Positions 25,815-34,920 of a stretch of DNA of 64,000 nucleotides are shown here, piece after piece. This DNA comes from Tenacibaculum pacificus (GTDB lineage: Bacteria; Bacteroidota; Bacteroidia; Flavobacteriales; Flavobacteriaceae): NCBI RefSeq assembly GCF_027941775.1, contig NZ_CP115917.1, positions 405,001 to 469,000 of the forward strand, read 5' to 3'. Below the pieces are notes generated by a model. The model did no database searches. It worked only from the letters and a program-made list of their open reading frames with translations, and was not told the DNA's origin. Made by a program: the position numbers and the translations under genes. Position 1 is the first letter of the stretch; each line of letters opens with the position of its first letter.

Positions 25815-28619
25815 ATGAAAAACAAACAATTTATAACCCAATTAGGGTTAAAAAATGTATCAAAAAAACATTCGTTTTTAATGAAACTCACCTTATCAAT
25901 TTTTTTATTTTGTTGCTTACAAATAGCAGCAACTAATACTTTTTCTCAAAAAAATGTAACACTAAACTATGAAAATACAACTTTAGAAGCTATTTTAAAT
26001 CAAATAGAAAAACAAACTAATTATAACTTTGTTTTTAATAATGATGAAGTTAATATTCAACAAAAATTTAATATTAATGTAGTTAATAAAAATGTTAACA
26101 AAGCCATAGAGTTACTGTTTAAAAACACATTAATAAAGCATCAAATAAAAAATGAATTAATTATTTTATCTAAAGATAAAGAGACTTATCAAAAGAATAT
26201 TTTAAAAAATCAGCAACTAAAATATACCATTAGTGGAACTGTAAAAGATGCTACAACTGGTGAAACATTATTAGGAGCAAATGTTGTAATAAAAGACGCT
26301 TTAAAAGGAACTATAACCAATGAATATGGTTTTTATTCGATGACAATTTTAAAAGGTATTTATGTTTTAGAGATTTCTTATGTAGGATATAAAAGCAAAG
26401 AAATTAAGATAAACTTAAATAGTAATATTAAGAAGAACTTTGAATTAACTTTAAGTGAAAATGCACTAGAAGAAGTTGTTGTAAACTCTACAAACAAAAG
26501 TCAAAGTCAGGTTAAAACAATTTTAACAGGAGTATCAAGCATAAAAACAGCTGAGATTAAAAAGCTTCCTGCATTTTTTGGTGAGCCAGATATAACTAGA
26601 GTTATTTTAACACAACCAGGAGTTAGCTCGGTAGGAGAAGGCGCTAGTGGGTTTAATGTTAGAGGAGGTAATATTGATCAGAATTTATTATTGTTAGATG
26701 AAGCACCATTGTATAACTCGTCTCATTTATGGGGGCTTTTTTCGGCAATTAATGCCGATGCATTGAAAGATTTAAAGTTTTATAAAGGAGGTATTCCTGC
26801 ACGTTTTGGTGGTAGAGCTTCTTCTGTATTAGATATGAGACAGAAAGAAGGTAGTTCTAAAGTTTTTAAAGGAGAAGGAGGTTTAGGATTATTATTTTCA
26901 AGATTAACCTTAGAAGGACCTATAAAAAAAGATAAACTTAGTTTCTTAGTCTCTGGACGTAGAACTTATTTTGATTTGTTTTTTCCGTTAGCAGGAGATG
27001 ATTTAAAAAATCAAAAAATGTATTTTTATGATTTAAACACAAAACTATCTTGGAATATAAATGATAATAATAAATTATACTTATCAGGATATTTTGGTAA
27101 AGATGTAATGAGGTTTAAAGGAGAAGAAGAAACAGAATTTGATGAAGAAACACAAACAGAAAAAACTGAACCAGCAGGTAAAATAGATTTTTCATGGAAT
27201 AATGCTACTACAAGCTTACGTTGGAATCATGTGTTTTCTAATAAATTATTTATGAATTTATCAACCATTTATAGTTCATATAAATATTCGTTAGCTGCTG
27301 AAAATGATGGTCCTTCACAAACAGATTCAGGCAGTTCATTTGAGTGGACATCATCTGTAGAAAACTATATCTTTAAACCAGATTTTACGTATTATTTGAA
27401 TTTAGATACAAAGATGAGGTTTGGTATCAATGGAACTTATTATAGGTTTACACCAGCAAAAATAACCAATAATGAAGAAGGAGTTAAGAGTGTTTTAGAT
27501 TTATCAGTAGAAAAAGGTTTAGAGATAGCTCCATATTATGAAATAGAAAAAAAATGGGATAAATTATCAGTCAATTTAGGAGCTCGTTATTCTTTTTTTA
27601 GAAATATAGGAGCTTATGAAGTGGCAACTTACGCATCGGGTTTACCTAAAACACCAAGTACAATAACAGGACAGGTTAAATATAAAAGTGGAGAAACTAT
27701 AGCAAAATATGGTGGTTTTGAACCTCGTTTATCTTTAAAATATGATGTTGATGATCGAAAATCTTTAAAAATCGGATATAATAAAATGTATCAGTATATA
27801 CATTTAATGAGTAACAGTAGTGCTGCATTACCTTTTGATGTTTGGAAACTTTCAGGAAAATATGTTAAGCCTTTAGAGGTAAATCAATATTCTTTTGGGT
27901 TTGCTTTTGATAGTAAAAATAGAAATTATAATTTTTCTGTAGAAGGATATTATAAAGATTTTAAAAACTTGGTAGAGTATGTAAATAATGCCGATTTGTT
28001 TATCAATAAAAATATTGAAACACAATTACTTCCTGCAAAAGGATATGCTTATGGAACAGAATTTTCCGTACATAAAACTAAAGGGAAATTGACGGGTAAT
28101 TTAAATTATACGTACTCGGTTTCTAAAAGAAAAACTGTCAGTGAATTTTCATCAGAAAATATAAATAATGGCGAATATTTTTCATCAAATTATGATAAGC
28201 CTCACATATTTAATGCAACTGCTAATTATAAATTTAGTGATAAATGGACTATGGGAACTTTTTTTACTTTCCAATCAGGAAGACCAACTACATTAATAAC
28301 AGGAAGAGGTACTTATGGTGAAAATGAAAATCAATCTATTTTTACATATTCTGATAGAAATGCATACCGAATGAAAAATACACATCGATTAGATGTTTCA
28401 TTAACATATACGCCAGAATCTAGTTTATATTCAAAATGGAAAGGAAGTTGGAGTTTTGGAGTTTATAATATTTATGGAAGAAAAAATGCTTTTTCTAATT
28501 ATTATACTTTCTCTAATAATGAAAATCAAAATGTAGGGATATCTAAAACATTAAACAAGAAACAGTTTTCGTTGTTTGGAGCTCCAATACCATTTATTAC
28601 GTATAATTTTAAATTTTAA
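25815..28619 (+). CDS. TonB-dependent outer membrane receptor with STN domain
   Basis: The start is set at MKNKQFITQ (25815), giving 934 aa; an upstream ATG adds 18 unlikely residues. In order: a signal peptide (to about residue 45, ending near NTFSQ), an STN signalling domain (about 48-115), a carboxypeptidase-like regulatory domain (YTISGTVKDATTGETLLGAN, about 140-220), a plug (GVSSVGEGASGFNVRGG) and a beta-barrel ending in an aromatic residue. With FecI/FecR it forms a trans-envelope signalling unit. The substrate is not evident. The DUF4249 gene follows after 4 bp. Confidence 0.92.
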   Translation: MKNKQFITQLGLKNVSKKHSFLMKLTLSIFLFCCLQIAATNTFSQKNVTLNYENTTLEAILNQIEKQTNYNFVFNNDEVNIQQKFNINVVNKNVNKAIELLFKNTLIKHQIKNELIILSKDKETYQKNILKNQQLKYTISGTVKDATTGETLLGANVVIKDALKGTITNEYGFYSMTILKGIYVLEISYVGYKSKEIKINLNSNIKKNFELTLSENALEEVVVNSTNKSQSQVKTILTGVSSIKTAEIKKLPAFFGEPDITRVILTQPGVSSVGEGASGFNVRGGNIDQNLLLLDEAPLYNSSHLWGLFSAINADALKDLKFYKGGIPARFGGRASSVLDMRQKEGSSKVFKGEGGLGLLFSRLTLEGPIKKDKLSFLVSGRRTYFDLFFPLAGDDLKNQKMYFYDLNTKLSWNINDNNKLYLSGYFGKDVMRFKGEEETEFDEETQTEKTEPAGKIDFSWNNATTSLRWNHVFSNKLFMNLSTIYSSYKYSLAAENDGPSQTDSGSSFEWTSSVENYIFKPDFTYYLNLDTKMRFGINGTYYRFTPAKITNNEEGVKSVLDLSVEKGLEIAPYYEIEKKWDKLSVNLGARYSFFRNIGAYEVATYASGLPKTPSTITGQVKYKSGETIAKYGGFEPRLSLKYDVDDRKSLKIGYNKMYQYIHLMSNSSAALPFDVWKLSGKYVKPLEVNQYSFGFAFDSKNRNYNFSVEGYYKDFKNLVEYVNNADLFINKNIETQLLPAKGYAYGTEFSVHKTKGKLTGNLNYTYSVSKRKTVSEFSSENINNGEYFSSNYDKPHIFNATANYKFSDKWTMGTFFTFQSGRPTTLITGRGTYGENENQSIFTYSDRNAYRMKNTHRLDVSLTYTPESSLYSKWKGSWSFGVYNIYGRKNAFSNYYTFSNNENQNVGISKTLNKKQFSLFGAPIPFITYNFKF

Positions 28620-28623
28620 AAAA

Positions 28624-29454
28624 ATGAAATCACCATATATATTATTCATAATTTTTATAAGCATATTTACTTTTTTCGGTTGTTCAAAAACCATTCCGTT
28701 AGATGATATATACGAACCTCATGTAATAATAAGAGGAGGAATAACACAAGATAATGTTGTTTATGTCGATATACAACAAACTGTTCCTGTAGATGTAATA
28801 ACTAAGAAACCTATTAATACCGCAAAAGTATCTTTGTATACTAAAGGAGAAAATATTTTAGATACAAAAATAGCTGATTTATTAATTTTAGATGAAAAAG
28901 ATGGAAAGTATGCTATCGAAAATCAGTTTAATCCAATTGTAGGAAATTATTATTGGCTAACAATAATTTTAGAAGATGGTACTATTTTAGAATCAATTCC
29001 TGAATTATTTAAAGCGAAAGTTGAAATAAAGGAAATTACACAAGAAGATGAAAATACACGTGTAACTTTTAAAGATTTTTTAGGAGATCAAAAAGATTTT
29101 TACTTAATAACTTATAAGTTTTATAATGAACAAGGTGATTTTGTTTTTACTGATTTTTATATAGAAAATGATGTCTTTTTTGAAGAAGGTGAAGATGCTT
29201 CTTCAGAAATAGAGTATACTTCAAAAAGTGTAGAAGTTGAAATATCAAGCATAAGTTTTAATAATTATAATTTTTTTAAAAGTTATTTAACTCAAATAGA
29301 AACACAAGATGTTGAAGATGGAGATTTCTTTTCGCAATTATTTTCTGGTCCACCCGCTAATTTAGAAGGTAATATTGTAAATAAAAAGACTGGAAGAAAG
29401 GAGTTAGGTTTTTTTGGATTATTTAATCCAACTATTAAAAAACAAGATTTTTAA
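28624..29454 (+). CDS. DUF4249 lipoprotein, partner of the TonB receptor
   Basis: The start is ATG 28624, 4 bp after the receptor stop; an upstream ATG lies inside the receptor gene. A lipoprotein signal with Cys20 (FTFFGCSK) leads into a 276-aa DUF4249-type beta-rich domain. DUF4249 proteins are regularly encoded after TonB receptors in Bacteroidetes and may act like surface lipoprotein partners. It is the last gene of the cassette, followed by a strong terminator. Confidence 0.85.
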   Translation: MKSPYILFIIFISIFTFFGCSKTIPLDDIYEPHVIIRGGITQDNVVYVDIQQTVPVDVITKKPINTAKVSLYTKGENILDTKIADLLILDEKDGKYAIENQFNPIVGNYYWLTIILEDGTILESIPELFKAKVEIKEITQEDENTRVTFKDFLGDQKDFYLITYKFYNEQGDFVFTDFYIENDVFFEEGEDASSEIEYTSKSVEVEISSISFNNYNFFKSYLTQIETQDVEDGDFFSQLFSGPPANLEGNIVNKKTGRKELGFFGLFNPTIKKQDF

Positions 29455-29500
29455 ATAAATTATAATTTTTTGTAATTGTGATAAAACACATAAAAATATA

Positions 29501-29526
29501 AAAGGAACGTTTTTTAACGTTCCTTT
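29501..29526 (+). terminator. Terminator after the receptor-DUF4249 unit
   Basis: Arms 29501-29511 and 29516-29526 form a perfect 11-bp stem with a 4-nt loop, followed by a T run. It ends the FecI/FecR/receptor cassette. Confidence 0.85.
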
Positions 29527-29539
29527 TTTTGATTTTATT

Positions 29540-29588
29540 TTTTGTTAAATTATCATTAAAAAACAACTAAATAAAAGTAGTTTTAAAA
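29540..29588 (+). repeat. 49-bp direct repeat, right copy
   Basis: It matches 23974-24022 with four mismatches in 49 bp and lies just after the cassette terminator, upstream of the M23 peptidase gene. A -7-like element TAGATTTG (29596-29603) follows directly, so the repeat abuts the M23 promoter. Confidence 0.8.
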
Positions 29589-29671
29589 CATTTTGTAGAT
29601 TTGTGTGTTATAAACAATGTTTTTAAACAAAATAGTCTGTTTAATAAGTACAAAATATTACATTTAGCATT

Positions 29672-30640
29672 ATGGCGAAAGTAAAATATCATTACGATCC
29701 TGAAACGTTATCATATAGGAAAGTAGAGTCTAAAAAAAGCGAAACTTACAAGAAATCTTTCTTGATAATTGTTAGTGCTTTATTAATCGCTTTTTTTGGT
29801 TTTATTGGATTCAGTCAGTTTTTAATGTCACCTAATGAAAGATCTCAAAAACGAGAACTTGAAAATTTTAAGTTGCATGCAGAGTTGATGTCTAAAGAAT
29901 TAGGAATGTTATCTGAACGTTTATCAGAATTACAAGAAAGAGATGATAATATTTATAGAACTTATTTTGAAGCAAGTCCGATACCAGAAGAACAGCGTAC
30001 TGCTGGTTTTGGTGGTGTAAATAGATATAAACATTTAGAAGGTTTTAAAAATACGGCAATGATTACCAACGTTACCAAAGAAATAGAAATTTTATCTAAA
30101 CAAATGGTAGTGCAATCAAAATCATTAGATGAAATTGTTACTTTGGCTAAAGAAAAAGAAAAAATGTTAGCTTCAATACCTGCAATTCAACCTGTAAAAA
30201 ATCAAGATTTAAAAAGAATGGCTTCGGGTTATGGTATGCGATTACATCCTATTTTAAAATCGTGGAGAATGCATAACGGAATGGATTTTACAGCGCCAAC
30301 AGGTGCACCTATTTTTGCATCAGGAAATGGAAGGATAAAAAAAGCACATCGTAGTGCTACTTTTGGTAATGTAGTTTATATAGATCATGGTTACGGGTAT
30401 GAAACAGTTTATGCACATATGAGTAAAATAAAAGCTAAACAAGGACAAAAAGTAAAAAGAGGAGATGTAATTGGTTATGTAGGAAATACAGGTCGTTCGG
30501 CTGCTGCTCATTTACATTATGAAGTACATAAAAACGGTAGACCAGTAAATCCTATTTATTATTATTATGGAGATTTAACACCCGAAGAATTTATAGCAAT
30601 GCAAAAGGCATCACAACAAAAAGGACAATCATACGATTAA
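29672..30640 (+). CDS. M23 (LytM) family peptidase
   Basis: A 322-aa membrane-anchored protein: a cytoplasmic N-terminus, one transmembrane helix near residues 29-48, a coiled coil (about 60-110 and 135-170), then an M23 domain with HNGMDF and HLHYEV zinc-ligand motifs intact. It likely cuts peptidoglycan cross-links or organises cell division. It heads a set with the MerR, LemA and TPM genes. Elsewhere in flavobacteria, by my recollection, this gene is next to alaS and divergent; here the receptor cassette separates them. Confidence 0.9.
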   Translation: MAKVKYHYDPETLSYRKVESKKSETYKKSFLIIVSALLIAFFGFIGFSQFLMSPNERSQKRELENFKLHAELMSKELGMLSERLSELQERDDNIYRTYFEASPIPEEQRTAGFGGVNRYKHLEGFKNTAMITNVTKEIEILSKQMVVQSKSLDEIVTLAKEKEKMLASIPAIQPVKNQDLKRMASGYGMRLHPILKSWRMHNGMDFTAPTGAPIFASGNGRIKKAHRSATFGNVVYIDHGYGYETVYAHMSKIKAKQGQKVKRGDVIGYVGNTGRSAAAHLHYEVHKNGRPVNPIYYYYGDLTPEEFIAMQKASQQKGQSYD

Positions 30641-30667
30641 TTAAAATCTACAAAGAATACATTATAA

Positions 30668-30997
30668 ATGCATGTAGAATTACCTGAAAAGAGATATTAT
30701 AAAATTGGAGAAGTTTCTAAAGCTTTTGGTGTTAATGTATCATTAATAAGATTTTGGGAACAAGAATTTGATGTGATTAAACCTAAAAAAAATGCTAAAG
30801 GAAATAGGTTATTTACTAAAGAAGATATTGATAATTTTAAATTAATTTTTAACTTAGTAAAAGAAAGAGGTTTTACTTTAGAAGGTGCAAAACAAAAATT
30901 AAAGATAAACCCAACCGATGTTATAAATAATCACGAAATTATTAGTAGATTAGAAGCTATAAAAGCAACTTTACAAAAAATTAAAAATCAATTATAA
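30668..30997 (+). CDS. Small MerR-family regulator
   Basis: A 109-aa protein consisting of a MerR winged helix (KIGEVSKAFGVNVSLIRFWEQEF) and a short helical tail. No effector domain is present, so it cannot be the light sensor. It lies 27 bp after the M23 gene and 15 bp before lemA, so it is co-transcribed. Its targets are unknown. Confidence 0.88.
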   Translation: MHVELPEKRYYKIGEVSKAFGVNVSLIRFWEQEFDVIKPKKNAKGNRLFTKEDIDNFKLIFNLVKERGFTLEGAKQKLKINPTDVINNHEIISRLEAIKATLQKIKNQL

Positions 30998-31012
30998 AAA
31001 TTAAAAAGAAAG

Positions 31013-31609
31013 ATGAAAAAATTTATACCTATAATTATAGTAGCAGTAATTGCTTTAGGGTTATACAATTGGGGAGTAGGTTTTCAAAATACAGCAGTAG
31101 AGTATCAAGAAAATGCTAAAACAACTTGGTCTAATGTCGAAAGTTCATATCAACGTAGAAATGATTTAATAGGAAACCTTGTAAAAACTGTACAAGGAGC
31201 TGCAGATTTTGAAAAAAGTACCTTAGTAGATGTTATTCAAGCAAGAGCTAAAGCAACTTCTGTAAATATCAATGCAGGAGATTTAACGCCTGAAAACATG
31301 GCACAATTCCAAAAAGCACAAGCTGGTTTAAGTGGAGCTTTATCTAAATTATTAGTGTCTGTTGAACGTTACCCTGATATTAAAGCAAATAAGAATTTTT
31401 TAGAATTACAAAGTCAATTAGAAGGAACTGAAAATAGAATTAATGTAGCGCGTGACCGTTTTAACGAAAGTGTAAATATTTATAATAAATTAATTAAAAA
31501 ATTTCCAGGATCATTATTAGCTGGTCTTTTTAATTTTGATGAAATGAATCGTTACAAATCGGATGCTGGTTCAGAAAACGCGCCAAACATCAATTTTAAT
31601 TTTAAATAA
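31013..31609 (+). CDS. lemA: LemA family protein
   Basis: A 198-aa protein with one N-terminal transmembrane segment (residues 4-20) and the helical LemA domain: VESSYQRRNDLIGNLVKTV, then LSKLLVSVERYPDIKANKNF and RINVARDRFNE, ending with FPGSLLAGLF. The family's function is unsettled, though it is always found with TPM-domain genes, as here, suggesting a membrane complex. Confidence 0.93.
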   Translation: MKKFIPIIIVAVIALGLYNWGVGFQNTAVEYQENAKTTWSNVESSYQRRNDLIGNLVKTVQGAADFEKSTLVDVIQARAKATSVNINAGDLTPENMAQFQKAQAGLSGALSKLLVSVERYPDIKANKNFLELQSQLEGTENRINVARDRFNESVNIYNKLIKKFPGSLLAGLFNFDEMNRYKSDAGSENAPNINFNFK

Positions 31610-31615
31610 AAGTAA

Positions 31616-32053
31616 ATGTCTAAAGTAGAAAGTTTTCTTACTATTCAAGAAGAACAAGAAATTATTTCTGCTATTCAAATTGCAGAGAAAAACACTTCTG
31701 GTGAAATTAGAGTTCATATAGAAGCATCTACTAATAAAGATGTTTTTGAACGAGTATTAGAAGTGTTTCAACTGCTAAAAATGGTTGATACCAAAGCTAG
31801 AAATTCCGTATTAATTTATATAGCTGTAAATGATAAAAAATTTGTTATTTATGGAGACGATGGTATTCATAAAGTAGTACCTGAAAATTTTTGGGATACT
31901 ACAAAAAATGCAATGCAAGTTCATTTTATAAAAGGAAATTTTAAACAAGCAATTGTTACAGGTATTTTAAAAGCAGGAGAAGAATTAAAAGCTCATTTTC
32001 CTTGGCAAATTGATGATGAAAATGAATTGTCGAATGAAATATCTAAAGGATGA
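31616..32053 (+). CDS. TPM domain protein (short, no membrane anchor)
   Basis: A 145-aa TLP18.3/Psb32/MOLO-1 (TPM) domain: TSGEIRVHIE near residue 28, VLIYIAVNDKKFVIYGDDGIHK in the middle. There is no signal peptide or membrane helix. It overlaps the next, larger TPM gene by 4 bp, and both follow lemA. The domain has acid phosphatase activity in plants; its role in bacteria is unclear. Confidence 0.87.
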   Translation: MSKVESFLTIQEEQEIISAIQIAEKNTSGEIRVHIEASTNKDVFERVLEVFQLLKMVDTKARNSVLIYIAVNDKKFVIYGDDGIHKVVPENFWDTTKNAMQVHFIKGNFKQAIVTGILKAGEELKAHFPWQIDDENELSNEISKG

Positions 32054-32871
32054 TTCAAAAAAAAACATTAAACATAGCCTTATTTTTTAGTTTTACTTTT
32101 TTACTTTTAAGTATTCAAACTGTTTTTTCTCAAGGATTTAAAATTCCAGAAAAACCAGCTTTTGAAACTAGTGTTTACGATTATGTAGGATTACTTTCTC
32201 GTGCACAAAAATCTCGTTTAGAAAGTAAGTTAATTAAATATTCAGATACTACTTCTACTCAAATAGTCGTTGCGATAATCAAATCCACCGAAGGTGAAAA
32301 TATTAATTATTTAGCCGCTAATTGGGGTGAAAAATGGGGGTTTGGGCAGGCAAAAGAAGATAATGGTGTCTTTGTTTTATTAGCAAGAGAAGATCGTAGA
32401 ATATCTATTCAAGCAGGTAAAGGAACTGAGCATTTATTAACCGATTTTGCATCTAAAAGAATTATCGAAAGAAATATTATTCCAGCTTTTAAACAAGGTG
32501 ATTATTATGCAGGTTTAGATAAAGGTTCAGATGCTATTTTTAAAACGTTAAATGGCGAATATCAAGGTACTCGAAAAAAAGAAACTGAAGGATTTAGCTT
32601 TCCACCAATCTTATTTATTATCATTATAATTATTTTTTTTATTATCATATTTAGAGGTAATAAAAATAATAGAGGTGGAGGAAGTCGTTCAAGAAAAGGA
32701 GATATTACAGGTAGTATTTTAGAAACAATAATTTTAACTAATTCAGGTCGTGGTAGCTTTGGAGGTGGAAGTTTTGGAGGTTCATCAAGTGGTGGATTTG
32801 GAAGCGGAGGTTTCGGAGGAGGCTTTGGTGGTGGTAGTTTTGGAGGTGGAGGAGCTTCTGGAGGTTGGTAG
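32050..32871 (+). CDS. TPM domain membrane protein with glycine-rich tail
   Basis: The 273-aa protein has a signal peptide (to about residue 28), a TPM domain (about 36-165: VYDYVGLLS, STQIVVAII, GVFVLLAREDRRISIQAGKG), one transmembrane helix near residues 185-200 and a C-terminal Gly/Ser/Phe-rich tail (about 228-273) ending GGW. Such tails are usual in this family. It is the last gene of the M23-MerR-LemA-TPM set. Confidence 0.9.
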   Translation: MIQKKTLNIALFFSFTFLLLSIQTVFSQGFKIPEKPAFETSVYDYVGLLSRAQKSRLESKLIKYSDTTSTQIVVAIIKSTEGENINYLAANWGEKWGFGQAKEDNGVFVLLAREDRRISIQAGKGTEHLLTDFASKRIIERNIIPAFKQGDYYAGLDKGSDAIFKTLNGEYQGTRKKETEGFSFPPILFIIIIIIFFIIIFRGNKNNRGGGSRSRKGDITGSILETIILTNSGRGSFGGGSFGGSSSGGFGSGGFGGGFGGGSFGGGGASGGW

Positions 32872-32949
32872 AATTAGTATAAACTTAAATTAACTTTAAG
32901 GAAAACTAGCCTAATTACTTTTGCTGAAAATTAATTTAGCAAAAAATAG

Positions 32950-34650
32950 ATGGCAACAAATATTAAAAGGAGAAATTTTATAAAAAATACTCTTTTAGCA
33001 AGTGGAGGAATACTTTTTGCAGCAAACTTTATAAGCTGTAATAATGATGACCCTATAACAAACCCAATTCCTACTAATTTATCCGAAGAAAACTTTAATG
33101 AAGGTGTTGCAAGTTTCGATCCTACAAATTCTCAAGTAATTATTTGGACACGTTATACAACCAATAAACCATCTGCTTCAATAGTTTGGCAAGTATCAAA
33201 AGACAAAGAATTTAAAGATATTGTACGTGAATCGACAGTGATAACCGATGCTTCTCGTGATTATACATTAGCTGTTGAGGTAAAAGATTTAACCGAAAAT
33301 CAAAAATTATATTACCGTTTTATCAATATTGAAGACAAAACAACTTCTGTAATAGGAGAAACTTTAACTTTTGGAGCTAAAACTACCGATGTAAAATTAG
33401 CCGTAACTTCTTGTGCAAATTATGCTTACGGATATTTTAATGTTTATGAAGCAATCAACAAATCGGAAGCCGAAATTGTAATTCATTTGGGCGATTATAT
33501 TTATGAATATGGCGAAAATACTTATGGCTCATTTAGAACGCCAAATCCAAAAGGTGAACTAATTTCTTTAGACGATTACAGAACTCGTTACCGTCAATAT
33601 CGTTCAGATAGCAAGCTAAAAGATTTACACCAAAAGAAACCATTTATTTGTATTTGGGACGACCACGAAGTAGCAAACGATTCGTATAAAGGTGGTGCTG
33701 AAAATCATCAAGAAAACGAAGGAAGTTATACCGCTAGAAAAAATAGTGCTCTACAAGCATACAGCGAATATTTACCAAATACGACGAATATCGCGGATAA
33801 TGAAATTATCTACAGAAATTTAAAAATAGGAAATTTAGCCGATTTAATTTTATTAGATACCCGAATTATAGGGCGTGACAAACAATTAGAATACGCTAAT
33901 TTTTACACCTCAAAAGGAGAATTTGACGTTGCTTCTTTTCAAAAAGAATGGCTAAATCCTAACAGAACCATGTTAGGAACGACTCAAAAAACGTGGTTTA
34001 CAAATCAAATAGCATTATCAAATTCGAGTTGGCAAATTATAGGGCAACAAGTTTTAATGGGTAAAATGCTAATGCCTGCTGAATTGTTACCAATTTTAGC
34101 CCGTGTTTCGGCAGAAGCAGCAGCTGGAGGAGCATCGGCAGAGACTTTTGGTATTTTTCAGAAAGCTATTACCGAATTGGTGATTATCAAAACAAGATTT
34201 TTGAAAAAAGACCCAAGTTTAACCCCGCAAGAAATAGCTAGAATAAAAACCGTTTTACCTTATAATTTAGACGCTTGGGACGGTTACTTTATGGAAAGAG
34301 AAGCGCTTTTAGCAAGCTTTAAAAATAAAAAAGTAGTTGTTTTAGCAGGCGATACTCATAATGCTTGGCAAAGTGATTTAACCAATGTAAGCGGTGAAAA
34401 AGTAGGCGTAGAATTGGCAACAAGCTCGGTATCATCACCAGGTTTAGAAAAATATTTAGGTGCAGGAGCATTACAATTAGAAAAGGCATTACAGCTTTTA
34501 GTAGATGATTTAAAGTATAGCGATTTTTCGAAAAGAGGCTTTATGGAATTGCAAATAAATCAAGCATCTGTAGTTTCAAATTGGAATTATGTAAATACTG
34601 TAACCAACGAAACCTACACCACAGAAATAGGGCATAGTGTAACGGTTTAA
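32950..34650 (+). CDS. PhoD-like alkaline phosphatase, Tat-exported lipoprotein
   Basis: The N-terminus has a twin-arginine motif (KRRNFIKNT), a hydrophobic stretch and a Cys (FISCNN), indicating Tat export and lipid anchoring. Metal-binding motifs of PhoD follow: HLGDYIYEYGEN near residue 178, WDDHEVANDS near residue 237, and GDTHNAW near residue 472. It releases phosphate from phosphodiesters or monoesters outside the cell. The length (566 aa) is typical. No Pho-box could be identified. A terminator and a repeat element follow. Confidence 0.9.
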   Translation: MATNIKRRNFIKNTLLASGGILFAANFISCNNDDPITNPIPTNLSEENFNEGVASFDPTNSQVIIWTRYTTNKPSASIVWQVSKDKEFKDIVRESTVITDASRDYTLAVEVKDLTENQKLYYRFINIEDKTTSVIGETLTFGAKTTDVKLAVTSCANYAYGYFNVYEAINKSEAEIVIHLGDYIYEYGENTYGSFRTPNPKGELISLDDYRTRYRQYRSDSKLKDLHQKKPFICIWDDHEVANDSYKGGAENHQENEGSYTARKNSALQAYSEYLPNTTNIADNEIIYRNLKIGNLADLILLDTRIIGRDKQLEYANFYTSKGEFDVASFQKEWLNPNRTMLGTTQKTWFTNQIALSNSSWQIIGQQVLMGKMLMPAELLPILARVSAEAAAGGASAETFGIFQKAITELVIIKTRFLKKDPSLTPQEIARIKTVLPYNLDAWDGYFMEREALLASFKNKKVVVLAGDTHNAWQSDLTNVSGEKVGVELATSSVSSPGLEKYLGAGALQLEKALQLLVDDLKYSDFSKRGFMELQINQASVVSNWNYVNTVTNETYTTEIGHSVTV

Positions 34651-34678
34651 ACATGTAAAGTAAAAAAACAGTAATATT

Positions 34679-34718
34679 AAAAAGAGTTCCTTAAAATTTA
34701 TTTTGAGGAGCTTTTTTG
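34679..34718 (+). terminator. Terminator of the PhoD gene
   Basis: The arms AAAAAGAGTTCCT (34679-34691) and AGGAGCTTTTTTG (34706-34718) form a stem of about 12-13 bp with G-U wobbles, followed by T-rich sequence. It lies 28 bp after the stop codon. Confidence 0.75.
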
Positions 34719-34734
34719 TTTTTAAATATTTTTT

Positions 34735-34828
34735 TTGAAGCAATTTCCCGCTTTCCGCACTCGCTTTTTTTATTTTTCAAAAGAAAAAAATAAAAAAGAG
34801 CTCAAACAATTGCTTCAATCGGGGCTAG
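34735..34828 (+). repeat. Dispersed intergenic element, copy 3 (94 bp, variant inner stem)
   Basis: The outer ends and the CCCGCTTTCCGCACTCGC block match copies 1 and 2. The inner stem is different in sequence and longer (CTTTTTTTATTTTTC with GAAAAAAATAAAAAAG), yet still pairs. Changes on both arms that keep pairing suggest that the fold, not the sequence, is maintained. The outer stem is also improved by the right arm AATTGCTTCAA. Confidence 0.85.
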
Positions 34829-34920
34829 GTTTTTTACAACATATTAAAATTATAGAAATAATGAAGCTTTTTCTCTAAAGAATAAAATCGTATCATTGTG
34901 TTTAATAACAGTGTTTTTTT

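Noticed and set aside
30668..30997. Second light-type MerR regulator
   Set aside because: It has only the DNA-binding part and a short tail, without a B12 domain, and belongs to the M23/LemA set.
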